Position numbers and translations under genes: made by a program. Shown piece by piece: positions 23,275-34,084 of a DNA stretch of 64,000 nt. Where the stretch lies: positions 676,512,314 through 676,576,313 of the forward strand of contig NC_057862.1 of the NCBI RefSeq assembly GCF_019393635.1, written 5' to 3'. The DNA comes from Dromiciops gliroides. Taxonomy: Eukaryota; Chordata; Mammalia; Microbiotheria; Microbiotheriidae. The number at the start of each line of letters is the position of its first letter. Position 1 is the first letter of the stretch. Below the pieces are notes generated by a model. That model was given only the letters and a program-made list of their open reading frames with translations. It did no database searches and was not told the DNA's origin.

Positions 23275-23571
23275 TTAAACACAATAAGAACGCCAAACTA
23301 GGTAGTGTGAGTATGCGATAGGGTTCTCCCTGTCCTCGATTCCACAAACACTCCATTTAATAATGGGCTGATTTGTGGCCACGCTCTCCCCTGGAAGCTT
23401 GATGTGAAAATGCAGCTCTGGGGTGTCACTGATCCTGTGGTCACTCACTAGACCAACCCCATGCGCTGGCAACCGAAGGCTGAATTTTCCATCATCTTTT
23501 TGCTCCAGTTTGCATGGTTCTAGCACTTCACGAGTGCAACATTTCCTAGGAACTGTGTTTTTATCATATGG
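23275..23571 (-). other. Unrecognised minus-strand open frame
   Basis: An open frame of about 99 codons ends at TAA (23275) and is open upstream to a TGA near 23572, but has no ATG; GTG at 23526 is the first start-like codon. The product is of mixed composition (for example CCTREVLEPCKLEQKDDGK) and matches no family I know. A CTAG acceptor-like site lies at about 23550 and a GTGAGT donor-like site at about 23454, but neither is strong in context. The length is within chance for 64 kb. Confidence 0.2.
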
Positions 23572-24129
23572 TCATTAGCACCAGCACAAAAATGAGACTG
23601 CTTCTTTCTCTAGGGGCTAAGCCAAGGATGGTATGTTTTATCTTGATAATTTAGATGCAGATATTCAATTATAAAGGAAAATCCTTTACTTCATGTTGGA
23701 TTGTTTCCCTGTAATATTCTTGGCTCTAACTTTAAGGGGAAAGTGACAAGGAAACAAGTTTTACCAAGGACTTAAGGGAGATTCCTGGGCTAAAACGTGG
23801 GCCAATATCCTACCCTTCTACATTCCGAGGCTGATAACCTTTAAGGATCTTTGTGATGATAACCCTCAGGCATCCCAATCCTGATTCATCAAAGAAAAAG
23901 TCAATTATATTTGGTATACATTGCTTACTAAGGCAGGAAAATGGGATAATAACGCAGTTTGGAGAGCTATTTCTCAATTTTTGAAGGGAGGTTGTAACTG
24001 TCAGTTAACAAAAATATACCATTTGTAGAGCATTCCTGTTTCAAGTTTTCTCATATCAACTTCATGGGGTGCAGAAGAACAAGAGAAAGCAAATTTCTGC
24101 TTAATTATAATGGCTCAGTCAACAAACAT
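23572..24129. other. AT-rich, nothing recognised
   Basis: No gene or repeat family identified. Confidence 0.5.
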
Positions 24130-25025
24130 GGTTTAAGCTTTTCATGGAAGAAAACAAGGAGAGGCTTCTCACAAAAGGTGGGATGTTAGTGGAGACTTGA
24201 AGGAAGTCAGAGAGGTCAGGAGGTGGAGATGAGGAGAATGAGCATTCCAGTCCTGGGGGACAGCCAGAGAAATGGCCCAGGGTTTGGAAGGGGAAGGTCT
24301 TATTCCAGGAACAGCCAGGAGGCCAGCGCCGCTGGATCACAGAGTATGTGAGCAGGTAGCAAAGGACCAGATTATGAAAGGCTTCAGGACTAAACAAGAT
24401 TCTACACTTGATCTTGGAAGGAATCAAGGGAGAAGAGGCAGGACATGGCAACATTTTGGATTCAGGGGTGAGAGTGAGGAGCTGGTGATGGTCAGACCAA
24501 GGTCATAAGCCTGGGTAACTGGGAAGATGATGGCACCTTTGTCAATAATAGGGAAGTTAGGAAGAGGGCAAGATGTGGGGGAAAGATAAGGAGTTCAGCT
24601 TTGTATGTGTCTAGTTTAAGATATCTATGGGACATCCAGTTCTAGATACCAAACAGGCAGTGGGAGATGGGAGAGTGGAAGTTTAGGAAGAGGTTAGAAG
24701 TCAGAGCTGTATAAGTAGATGTGAGAATCGACAGCAGAAAGATGACCATTGAATCCATCGGACCTGATGAAATCAAGAAGCAAAATAGTATAGAGGGAGA
24801 AGAGAAGAGGGCTAAATCACATACATTAGAAAGGAATCCAAATAGAAACTCTGTCCAAGTCATTCCACTGTGTCCACTCATGCCCCGATGGATTAATTAT
24901 GCTTCCTGATAGCTTTGGGCACCACATAGGGCCCATTCAAATGTGTTCAATGACACTTCGGACCCCTAAGGACAAAACACAGTACCCTGCACACAGTAGA
25001 TCCTAAATAAAGATTAAAATTTAAT
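24130..25025 (-). repeat. L2 LINE, antisense
   Basis: Collinear with the 1095 copy: GAGACTTGAAGGAAGTCAG, GGAACAGCCAGGAGGCCAG, AGATTATGAAAGGCTTCAGG, CTAGTTTAAGATATCTATGG, ATGAAATCAAGAAGC. Confidence 0.8.
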
Positions 25026-25244
25026 CTTTGACTCGGCACAATTCCAGGGAGATGGACACCATCTTTACTTTGGATGGCAGATAGCCAAACAACCAGTTTA
25101 GCACACTAGCTAAGTGTCAAGTGTTGCCTATTCCTGCTACTTTTTAAAATCTCACATCACTATTATTTCAGAGTCCTCTAAGAGAAAGCAGCATTTGGGT
25201 TTTCTTCACCGAATAAAAGCAACATTTTTACTCATTCCTTCTTG

Positions 25245-26095
25245 GCATTGATTAGGTCCTTACTATGTGCCAGACCCTGCTCTCAAAGAGTTTATATTCT
25301 AACAGAAGACAACCACACATCTGGAAGAGTGGGGGACAGGAAGGTGTATTTTGATGAACAAAGTCATGGAGATAGTGAGTGGAGTCACAAAACAATGATC
25401 TGACGTGTCCTTTCCCAATATGGTAAAGACAATTTGGTGACTGCAGTCAGAACTGAGGGCAGCATGGTGAGAAGACATGGGAGAACAGCAGCATGGAGAG
25501 CTAGACATGGTCAATCGGCAGCCCAGGGAACCAGGGTGGGTCGGTGACGTGCCTGGCAGAAGGTGGAGTCTAGATCACAGGAGCAGAACATGACAGAAAA
25601 GCTTGGGGTCAGGCCAGAAATGATGAGAGTTGGCCCATCAGAGGGCCAGGGACTTTAGCACAACGTGCGGGAGAAACAGATGAGAAAGTGGAGGGATCCT
25701 TGACCTCGAGAAGCAAATAAAAACCTATACACAGCAGCTGGAGGGAGGGGGAGAGAAATGTGGCTGGGAGTGCTGTCAGAAGGGCCACTAGCAGGAAGTC
25801 AAGGAATGAAGAAAGAGAGAGAGAGAGAGAGAGAGAGAAGGACCGGTCAAGAACGATTCAAACTGTGAACCTGGGCTAATAGAAAGAAGCACAACAGAAC
25901 CCTCAATGGTAACAGGGAAGTTAGAAATGTAGGCGGGCCAGAAGACAGGGAGAGAGAATGAGCTCTTTGAGCAAGCTGCTTTGAAACGTCAACAGGACGG
26001 GGCTGGAACTGTCCGACAGTTGAGCAAACACCACATGAAGGGAAAATTAAATCAGTTTTTATAGGCAGGAGAAAGAGAGGTAGAATCCTCCCCAT
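25245..26095 (-). repeat. L2 LINE fragments, antisense
   Basis: Starts at the reversed L2 terminus (TTAGGTCCTTACTATGTGCC) followed by CTCAAAGAGTTTATATTC. Later parts (GGAAGTCAAGG, GTAACAGGGAAG) are more diverged and contain a (GA)n run. Confidence 0.55.
25811..25839. repeat. (GA)n microsatellite
   Basis: Near-perfect GA dinucleotide run within an antisense L2. Confidence 0.9.
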
Positions 26096-26163
26096 TTCAA
26101 AAGTCAGAAGGTGAGTTCATTAATAATGACATGGTAGAGTTCCTTTCGCAATGCATTAGAACA

Positions 26164-26320
26164 GGGGCAGCTAGGTGGTGCAGTGGATAGAGCACCGGCC
26201 CTGGAGTCAGGAGGACCTGAGTTCAAATCCAGCCTCAGACACTTAACACTTTCTAGCTGTGTGACCTTGGGCAAGTCACTTAACCCCAATTGCCTCACCA
26301 AAAAAAAAAAAAAAAAAAAA
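26164..26320 (+). repeat. WSINE1-type SINE with TSD
   Basis: Forward copy, poly(A) of about 20. TSD CAATGCATTAGAAC at 26149-26162 and 26324-26337. Confidence 0.95.
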
Positions 26321-26599
26321 CCACAATGCATTAGAACTGTCATTTACAATCCCGGACGGTATGGAAGCTTTACACATGTATTAGACCTTAACATACAGCT
26401 TCACAAACCTTGTCACTATAATAGAAATAAGTGTAATACCACACGGCAAGGTAGAGAGCCCTTCTCTTTACCAAAGCCAACTTTCTACATGCCCAACATT
26501 CCGTCCCATCTCCTCCAGCAGATGTCACTTCCATAATCCCCACTCTGACCCTAATCTTCAAGCTCTTTCTGTCTACTGGCTGCTCCCCCACTCCCTACA

Positions 26600-27715
26600 A
26601 ACATACCTGTGTCTCCCTAATCCTCAAATAACCTTCAGTTGGCCCATCCATCCTCGCTCCTTTCTACTGGAGAAGACGGCCATCCACAATAGGTGCCTAC
26701 ACTTCCTTTCCCCTCACTCTCTTCTGAACTCTTTGAAGTCTGGCTTCTGACATCATTCAAAAGAAATGGCCCTCTCCAAAGTTACCAGTCCCCTCTTCAT
26801 TCTGGCAAATCCCAATGGCCTCTTCTCAGTCCTCATCCTTCTTGACCTCTCTACGCACCCTTGCCACTGTCCATCACTCTCTTCCCCGGGACGCTTCTCT
26901 AGGTTCTCAGGACTGCTCTCTCCCAGCTCTGCTCCTGCCTGTCTGACCACTCCTTCTCAGGGCTCTGTCCTGAGCCCTCTGCTCTTCTCCCTCTGCACTA
27001 TTTCACGTGGTGATTGCATCAGCTCCCTTGGATTCAATGCTCATCTCTATGGTTTTGATTCGCAGATCTATTTATTAAGCTGGAGCCTCTTGGCTGAGCT
27101 CCACTCTGGCATCGCACCAAGATGTCTACTGGACATCTCCAACTGGATGTCCCACAAACATCCTGAACCAGATACATGCAGAACTGAACTCATTTCCCCC
27201 TAACACCTTCCTCTCTTCCTAACTCCCCTATTTCTGTCAAGGGCACCACTGTCCTACCAGTTATTCAGACTCAAAACCTAACTGTTTTCCTCGATTCCTC
27301 CCTCCCTTTCTCTCCCTCTCCAATCTGTTGCCAATTCCTATCAAGTTGATCTTCTTCCTGTCTCTCCATATGCCCGTTCTCTGCTCTGACACTGCCACCT
27401 GTCCAAGGCAGCCCTCCATCACTTCGTGCCTGGCCTACTACAGTAAGCTGCTGGTGGGTCTTTCTGCCACAAGTCTCTCCCAACTCCAGCACATCCTCTC
27501 CTCAGCTATCAAAGGTCTGACTATTTATTCAGTAAACTCCAGTGGCTCCCTATTTCCCCGAGGATCAAAATATAAAATCCTCTATGTGGCTTTTAAAGCC
27601 TTCCCAACCCGCTCCTTCCTCACCTTCAAGTCTTTTTACACCTGCCTCCAGGACTTAGCACAGTGCCTAGCACATAGTAGGCACTTAATTAGGGCTTTCC
27701 GACTCATTCTCCTCT
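26600..27715 (+). repeat. L2 LINE, RT C-terminal half and 3' UTR
   Basis: Forward L2 of about 1.1 kb. The translation near 27040-27200 resembles the L2 reverse-transcriptase region around the catalytic YADD box, decayed here to YGFDSQIYL, followed by CLLDISNWMSHKHPEPD. The 3' part ends CAGTGCCTAGCACATAGTAG. Stops and decay show it is inactive. The 145- and 129-codon frames are fragments of it. Confidence 0.85.
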
Positions 27716-27902
27716 GAATACCCTTGATGTGTGGCAGCACTGGTGGGGCTACCTTGCTCTTCCTCGTGCGATCTGCAGATTCCAGGCATTTTTGCTGGCC
27801 AGTCCCCTGGCCTGGAACACTTCTCTGGTTTCTTTCAAGTCTCAGGAAATCCCATCTTCTGCAAGACTCCTTCGCCGTGTTCTTTCCTTCCGTTATCATC
27901 AC

Positions 27903-28095
27903 ACTGGACCTGGAGTCAGGAAGGCTGAAGCTCAAATCCCCCCTCAGACACTGAGTAGTTGTGCTAACCCGTCTTCCTCAGTGTCCCCATGTGTAAAAAT
28001 GGAGGTGATGATAGCACCCATCTCCCAGGGTTGTTGGGAGGGTAAAATCAGGTCACCTTCAATCACTCTAGAAAGCCCAGTGACCATCAGCAATC
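27903..28095 (+). repeat. MIR SINE
   Basis: GGAGTCAGGAAGGCTGAAG (worn B-box region), then GTAAAAATGGAGGTGATGAT and CTCCCAGGGTTGTTGGGAGG. Confidence 0.75.
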
Positions 28096-28119
28096 AGAGT
28101 TTTGGGGATATTGTCTCTC

Positions 28120-28235
28120 CTGTTAAACTGTGAAACTGTTGAGATCAGGAACTGTTGCTGCCTTTCTTTGCATCCCTTAGTAATGTATGGCACACAGACA
28201 AGGTGAGTAATAAATGTTTACTAACTAAAAGTTTA
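28120..28235 (+). repeat. L2 LINE 3' tip
   Basis: GAGATCAGGAACTGTTGCTG, then GAGTAATAAATGTTTACTAA. Confidence 0.65.
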
Positions 28236-28548
28236 CTGACTTGACTTGAACTATCTGTCCCAAATATACACACTAACATACTAATTCGACAGACTGGCCA
28301 CCCACCTACATAGAGATGAGAGATGTTTTTTAAATGTCCAAAGTGTTAATACTCCAAAGAAAGCCTCAGGAGTCATCAATACTTTTTCTAACCCATTCCC
28401 TCACATATCCCTATCCTGTTAGGAATCCCATACAGTTTTAGTCCCATAAAAAATCTTTCTGGCAGTAATTCAACTCTGACCTGCCCTCTTGCTCTGAGCA
28501 TCATTTAGAATTAATTTTTAAAGTTCATACAAAAGTGAGAATTTGGAA

Positions 28549-28695
28549 TTTTTTTTTTAAGTGAGGCAACTGGGGTTAAGTGACTTGCCCAGGGTCACAC
28601 AGCTAGTAAGTGTTAAGTGTCTGAGGCCAGATTTGAACTCAGGTACTCCTGACTCCAGGGCCGGTGCTCTATCCACTGTGCCACCTAGCTGCCCC
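28549..28695 (-). repeat. WSINE1-type SINE with TSD, antisense
   Basis: TSD GAGAATTTGGAA at 28537-28548 and 28696-28707. Confidence 0.95.
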
Positions 28696-28707
28696 GAGAA
28701 TTTGGAA

Positions 28708-29504
28708 ATCTTAGTACTTATCAATAGTAAGTCAGAGTTTCTCGACAGTTGCTTCTATGGGAAACAAAATCATCTGTTTCTTCCACAGCCTTATTAATAC
28801 TGACACACATAGCTTCTCTCATACACATGAAAAACAAGATGCCAAACTGTAATGAAGGCCCTCTGAAAAAATCTAGCAAAAACAATCGAATGCTGTATTC
28901 ATCTATAACATGACAGAATTTGGAGAAGGAAACTTACTGGGGGGAAAAAGCAGTTGGAAACAGATATACATACATATATAAGAAGAGACCCTTCTAGTCT
29001 CTCCCTTCAAAGGTTTGCAAAACTCCCCAAACAATTAAATGGCATGCCTTTAGCTCACCTTAATTTTCATAAGACATTGTTTGCAGGTACTGTGACCCTG
29101 CCCCATCTTACCAGGGGCATGCAATTCACGTAATGCTAAGCACATTGCTCTGGCAAGGTGACAGAAAATTAGTCACTACAGTCCAAGGGAAAACAAGTGT
29201 TCAGGTGAACAGAGCAGCAGATTAACTGAAACCAAATAATTGGGCTACTCAGCCCAGAAAGATGAGGCTTCTGTCTGAATGGATTTCAGAATCCCAATAA
29301 TAAACAATAATTAGATCTCTTTTGATATCAGAAGACAAGACTCCTATATTGAACTGGTTTCTAATTCCAAATACTAATTCCTTGACCATTTTGGTAGTCT
29401 TCCTTGAAAATCTTTTTTTTTTTTTCCAAATGAGAAAACATTTTTTAAAAGGAAAAAGGTTTATTTCTCTGGAAAAAGCAAACATAGCCCCCTAAGAGGT
29501 CCTA
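28708..29504. other. No gene or repeat recognised
   Basis: AT-rich unique-looking DNA; a 78-codon minus frame (29249-29485) is unrecognised. Confidence 0.5.
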
Positions 29505-29640
29505 AGAGTGAAAGGGATCTTGACTTGGAGTCAGAAGGCCTAACCCAACCCTTGCTCTGCTCTGCCACCTACAACCCCTGGAAGTCCCTGTTTCCTCATC
29601 TATAAAATGAAAGAAACCAGCCGACCCACAAGGTCTAAAT
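29505..29640 (+). repeat. MIR SINE
   Basis: CTTGACTTGGAGTCAGAAGG, TTTCCTCATCTATAAAATG, CACAAGGTCTAAAT. Confidence 0.8.
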
Positions 29641-30124
29641 ACTATAACACGAGACTTGATCACATCAACTTTTTTTCCCAAATAAAAACTAAATTCCATA
29701 TAATGGAGCCCAAAGTCTTTAACATTCATACAGCTGGGGAAGCCAACTGCTTGTTCCTCTGACAAGGAAATGAAGACATGGCTGCTACCAGATTCCCCAA
29801 GAGGCACCACACCAGAGAAATCACATGATCTAACTCCCTTTTGTGGAGTGGCTGGCTGCTCAATGAAATTCAATCCATACTCAACTACAGCTTTTACTAG
29901 AACGGCAATTAAATTCCCCTATCCCAGCATGGCTAAGGAATATAAACTTCAATGAATCAATCTCAACCAATAATGTATGTCTTTGTCCTTATTAATTTAT
30001 AAGTCTCTAAAGATAGCTATCCGGTGCAACAGGTAACAGTGTTCTCACGATTTAATACATTTAAATATGAATAGGACCCAAATACTCCACAGATGCATAG
30101 CTTTTCCTAACTGATCATGATTTT

Positions 30125-30265
30125 TTTGTAAGCACCTACTGTGTGCTAAGCACTATGCTAGGCCTGTGAAGTCCTGATCTCTACCCTTACAAAGAAACTT
30201 GCATTTGATCTGGAGAACCAAGACTAACCCATGTAAAACATTCAGAGAACACCGTAAGAATAAAT
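30125..30265 (-). repeat. L2 LINE fragment, antisense
   Basis: GTAAGCACCTACTGTGTGCT and AAGCACTATGCTAGGCCTG. Confidence 0.65.
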
Positions 30266-30414
30266 GCTTGTTCAATTTCATGATACAGATAAGTGAAATT
30301 TAATTAAGACAAATGAAAATGTTATACATGATTTCAAAAAGTCCACTTCATAAATATCAGATAAGGGAAGCATGGCAAGACAACAATTTGGGGAAAAAAA
30401 AAACCCACTCCAGG

Positions 30415-30515
30415 CTTTGGTTGACTTCAAGTTCAATCTGAGTCGAGAGCATGATACAGCGGTGGTCCCCAAACACAAACGTGATGTTGGGCTGCATTTA
30501 AGGAGGAGGTGCCTG
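30415..30515 (+). repeat. CR1/L3 LINE fragment
   Basis: GTTGACTTCAAGTTCAATCTG, GAGTCGAGAGCATGATACAG and TTGGGCTGCATTTAAGG match the CR1/L3 3' coding part also seen at 53640. Confidence 0.65.
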
Positions 30516-31429
30516 GGGGAGGGAGGCAGTAACCGCTGTAGTCACGGCAGAAAGGGAATATTGCCAGCAGCTGGGAAGTGGCCTTTGAAGAAGGGCACTG
30601 ATAAGCCAAAGACTGTCCAGGAGGGCAGGGCAGCAAATGAGAATCAGCCCAAGGAGTGGGGTGCTGTTGGCCTGGAGAAGAGAAACCTGGGGGGAGGGGA
30701 GAGGAGGGAAGCCCACCTGGGAGACGTGGCCCACGACGGCAGAGGCAGAGGACACGTGCTGTAGGAGAGCCGAAGTGGGGACGGGAGGCGTCTGGGGGCC
30801 GTGCATTTCCCTCACTGGCTCGCCAAGCAAAGGCCGATGTCACAGAAATGGAACCTGGCCAGCACCGACTGGACTCGGTGGCCTCCAAGCACCCTTCCAA
30901 ACCAGACTCTGCCAGAACGTTCCAAAAAGGTATAAAACCAACCAATCTGGGCCGACACCTTCACACAGGCCCTGATGCTGGAACAATCTAGAACACGAGC
31001 AGTGAGAAGGCAGAAGGGAGGAGGGTGGAAGCACAGGCTTATGGGACCAAAGGGCAAGAGCAGAGGGTGAGCGTCCGGGGGCGCCCTAAGTCCTCCAGGG
31101 GACACATGCACAAAGCGAGTTTCGGGGAGCTTTCAGAACCCCACGACTCCCCGATGGTACAGGTAAAGGACAAGTCTGTCTGTGTTGTCGAAGCAAGCAC
31201 TAAGTGGACTCATCCTCATACAGAACTTCAGAGTAGAAAAGAAGAACTCCATGGTCTACTGACTATGATCGGCTTCGTCCTCACACGCTACCTATGGGTC
31301 AGAAGCAACGGCTTCACTAAAGGCCATAAGCAAATGTTTAGCTGAACAATTGTCCTTTTCAACTCAGTTGAATTAAGTTAAATATTCTGATCTCTGTAAG
31401 CGGCGGCATGAGATTACTTTAGCAAGTGT
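30516..31429. other. GC-rich stretch, no gene recognised
   Basis: Frames of 99-170 codons overlap on both strands between 30433 and 31111. None has a known domain, and mutual overlap argues for composition. No CpG island is present. Confidence 0.35.
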
Positions 31430-31590
31430 GGGGAAGTGGAAAGAGTGAGAGGTCCTGGGTTCAAATTCAGACTCTGCCACTTCTTAGAACTATGAAGTCA
31501 CTGAACCTCTCTGGGCCTCCCTTTCCTCAGCAGTAAAACAATGGGGCTGGGCCAGGCCAGCCCCAAACTGATGCTCCTACAATTGGCTTT
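31430..31590 (+). repeat. MIR SINE
   Basis: GAGGTCCTGGGTTCAAATTC, then CTTTCCTCAGCAGTAAAAC. Confidence 0.75.
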
Positions 31591-32845
31591 AGAAAATTCA
31601 GCAAAAACTAAACAGCAATGCAGGACAGAGAATGACTGCCTAAGCACATGGGCTGAGCTTGACCATTCAAGAAAATTGCAGAGCAGCTTACTCAGAGTAA
31701 GGGCAGGTGTGGTGTAGCAGCGCGGCCTGTGGATCACAGAGGCACCCCCTCCACTTCTTGTAGGCCCCCACCCCCACCCCTGACAGCCTCTGGGGCCTGC
31801 AGGCTGCCCCACCACTTTTTGATTTAATGATAAAACCTGTCATAGAATGTCTGTAGCTTTAGAGACCTGCACTGAGCAGGCACTTTTCCCGCGGCTGGTT
31901 TCAATTGTGCCTGGTTCAAACATATGGACTGTAAGTACAACGTGTCAGCTCCGGCCCTTCTTTCAGACGCGGTTTGTTATTTTACAATATTAACTATGAA
32001 AAGTACTGTGAACAACCACTCCTGACTTTGTTTTCACCTAAATTCACAAGTCTCATCTTTTCAAAAGGGCCAAAGGTAAGTGTATGGGGATCGGGGAGGA
32101 GAGAGCAAGGGGATTCCCCTTCCAAAAGCTCTGCCTGTGGCAAACAGCCCCCATTCTGCCACTGAGCCGGGACAACCCAGATCCGTCTGGTAACCCGCGG
32201 GAGGAAGCAGCGCTTGGCTGAAGAGCACAATGCGGGGTTTTCACCAAAACACTAAAAGGGAAAGACCCCAGAAGGCTCCGATTTATCCTACACTCCTCTT
32301 TCATTCCATATGGTGGGGAATCGGCATGGTCTGGTGGCGAAAGGAACACTTCGGGTCCTCCCAAACCGGTTAGGCCATTCGGAGGGATCGTGTGGGGGCA
32401 CGTCTGCTAAATCGTGGGCCGGAGCCCCCCAAGACCCCGACGGGCCCCCAGCTCCGGGCCGCCCGTAGCGAGGGCTGCGGATGCTCCTCGCTGCCTTCCC
32501 ATTCATGCCCCAGCACATGCCCACCTCCTCCCAGCCGCGGCGCAGCCCCTCACTCTCACCCCGAGAGTCAACCCTTGGTGTAAGGGTCTGTCCCAAAGGG
32601 GGTGCGGGGAGTGGGGGAATGGGGTGGAGAAACCTGAGAAGGTGAGAAGAGAAGCGACACACCGGGAGGGAAGGAGACCCGGGCTTCGGCCAGCCACAGA
32701 GGCTGCAGGGGGAGAAGAGAACGGAGGGCAGAAGGGGAGTGACGAATGTCCAAGCTCCCCCCCAAAGGTCCCCGAGCCCCTTCCTCTCTGGGGAAGAAAG
32801 TTTGGTGATGAACATGCATTGAGCACAGGGTTTGGGGCTAGCGGA
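31591..32845. other. Island-flanking DNA, no exon recognised
   Basis: GC content rises from about 32300. Long overlapping frames (192 codons minus, 171 plus) are unrecognised and Pro/Arg/Ser-rich, as expected of GC-rich non-coding DNA. Confidence 0.35.
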
Positions 32846-33015
32846 GCGTTCAGAAATCATCTGCAAAGTGGGGTGAGGGAAGAGCTCAAAAGACCCGGGT
32901 GCGAATCCCCCCCTCGGACCTCTTACTAACTTTGTGGCCCTGAGCCTCAGTTTCCTCCCCTGTAAGATCAGGGGCTAGGAACCCAATGACCTCTAAGGTC
33001 CCGCTCTAAATCTGA
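32846..33015 (+). repeat. MIR SINE next to the CpG island
   Basis: AAAGACCCGGGTGCGAATCC, CTGAGCCTCAGTTTCCTCCC, then AATGACCTCTAAGGTCCCG. Confidence 0.75.
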
Positions 33016-33029
33016 GGTCCTGGCATCTA

Positions 33030-33112
33030 GGCTCCCGGCTTTACAGATAAGGAAACTGAGGCCGAAGGACGCTATAAAACACTTGGTCAAGGTAAGTAGC
33101 TGCGCCGGGATT
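33030..33112 (-). repeat. MIR fragment, antisense, at the island edge
   Basis: TTTACAGATAAGGAAACTGAG, then CACTTGGTCAAGGTAAGTAG and GGGATTCGCACTCAG. The AAG-GTAAGT inside is part of the MIR. Confidence 0.65.
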
Positions 33113-33360
33113 CGCACTCAGCTCCGACGGCTGGGGGGGGGGGTCTAAACCGCGCGCCCATTCTGGGAAGCCGGGCGGGGGCGGAATCCCGAGCGCGCGC
33201 CGCCGCCCCGGAGCCCGCGCGCACCCGCGCCGCCCCCCTCCCCTCCCCACCTGCCTCGGGGGCGCGTCCGCGGGACCGGAGGGCGCGCGCCGAACCCGGG
33301 AGCACGCGGCGGGGGGCGCCCAGCGGTCGGAGCGGAGCGGCGTGCGCCGCGCAGGCCCCT

Positions 33361-33366
33361 CCTCAC
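33361..33366 (-). other. Minus-strand splice donor
   Basis: The minus strand reads CAG then GTGAGG, matching six of the usual intron-start positions well. It sits at the left edge of the densest CpG stretch, where a first exon would be expected to end. Confidence 0.5.
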
Positions 33367-33510
33367 CTGGGCCGAGAAGAGGCTTCTCCGCCCGCCAGGA
33401 GTCCGCCGCCCTCGTCGCCGTCACTGCCACCGCCGCCGCGGCCCTCAAGCACCAAAAGGGGAGCCTGAGCTCCGGAGCCCTCGCTGCTCTCGCCGCCGCC
33501 GATACCACTA
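33367..33510 (-). other. Candidate exon 1 (probably 5' UTR) of an unidentified leftward gene
   Basis: On the minus strand the sequence reads GGCCCAG then GTGAGGAGG, a good match to a mammalian splice donor, placing the exon end at 33367 and the intron start at 33366. The 5' end is a guess from CCAAT boxes at 33566 and 33597, which usually lie 60-100 bp upstream of a start site. The only ATG-started frame crossing the donor begins at 33598, but that ATG overlaps a CCAAT box and so probably lies upstream of transcription. A second frame, opening with GTG at 33545, has an upstream in-frame TAG and no ATG. Exon 1 is therefore likely non-coding. Downstream exons were not recognised in positions 1-33366. 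The exon is inferred, not proven. Confidence 0.5.
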
Positions 33511-33875
33511 GCTCCGTTACCACACTCGGCACACTCGCCTCGCACCCCGCCCCCGCGCCCGCCCTATTGGCCGTAGCTCGCCGCCCCTCTGGCCCCATTG
33601 GGTCGAGGGGACTGCCGTTCGGCCCCAGCGACGGAGAATCCCTAGCTCGGATTGGCCGAGATGCGAGTGTCTCCCCGCCCCTTCAGTTGACCCGTCCCGG
33701 CTGCTGGTTGGTTATTGTAAACGTCATTCCGCCCCCTCACTCCGACACTCTGGTTTTCTGGCGGGGGTCCCCTTCTGGGAGGAGCTTGACCACTACGGAA
33801 AGGCTGTCATTGATTGGCTAAAACCAGACTACGCCAACCCGGATCCGGGATTGGCCCGGGGGTTAATTCGGTCCC

Positions 33876-33881
33876 CACGTG
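33876..33881. promoter_or_regulatory. E-box CACGTG
   Basis: The site is the palindrome CCACGTGG at 33875-33882, a canonical bHLH-ZIP (MYC/MAX, USF, CLEAR-like) site, between the CCAAT boxes at 33850 and 33953. Occupancy cannot be judged from sequence. Confidence 0.5.
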
Positions 33882-34074
33882 GGGGAGGAGCCCTGGGCAA
33901 CAAGTACCTTTGGGGATTTGTTTACACAGGCTCCTGCCCAGTTCGTGGTTCTATTGGTCCAAGGGGCTGCCATTCTGATCCGGCCTAACCAATCAGTATT
34001 GAGAAGGCTCTGAGTTAGGAGGAGGATCTTGATGGGATTTCCCCGGTTGTCAAAATTGTACTGAGAACGTGAAG

Positions 34075-34080
34075 TGACGT
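34075..34080 (+). promoter_or_regulatory. CRE half-site TGACGT
   Basis: The context GAAGTGACGTCTC resembles a CREB/ATF site. It lies about 130 bp upstream of the plus-strand ATG at 34207, so it could serve a divergent transcript. Confidence 0.35.
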
Positions 34081-34084
34081 CTCT

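Noticed and set aside
30433..31111. Overlapping 99-170-codon frames
   Set aside because: Several phases on both strands are open at once and none is recognisable; this is likely to be composition.
32288..32929. Long overlapping frames (192 codons minus, 171 plus)
   Set aside because: GC-rich island flank with open frames on both strands, no domain and no splice context.
33085..33095. Plus-strand AAG-GTAAGT, a textbook splice donor
   Set aside because: It sits inside an antisense MIR fragment with no exon-like sequence before it.
33041..33598. 185-codon minus frame from ATG at 33598
   Set aside because: The ATG lies in a CCAAT box in the promoter, and the frame runs through the proposed donor into low-complexity intron sequence.
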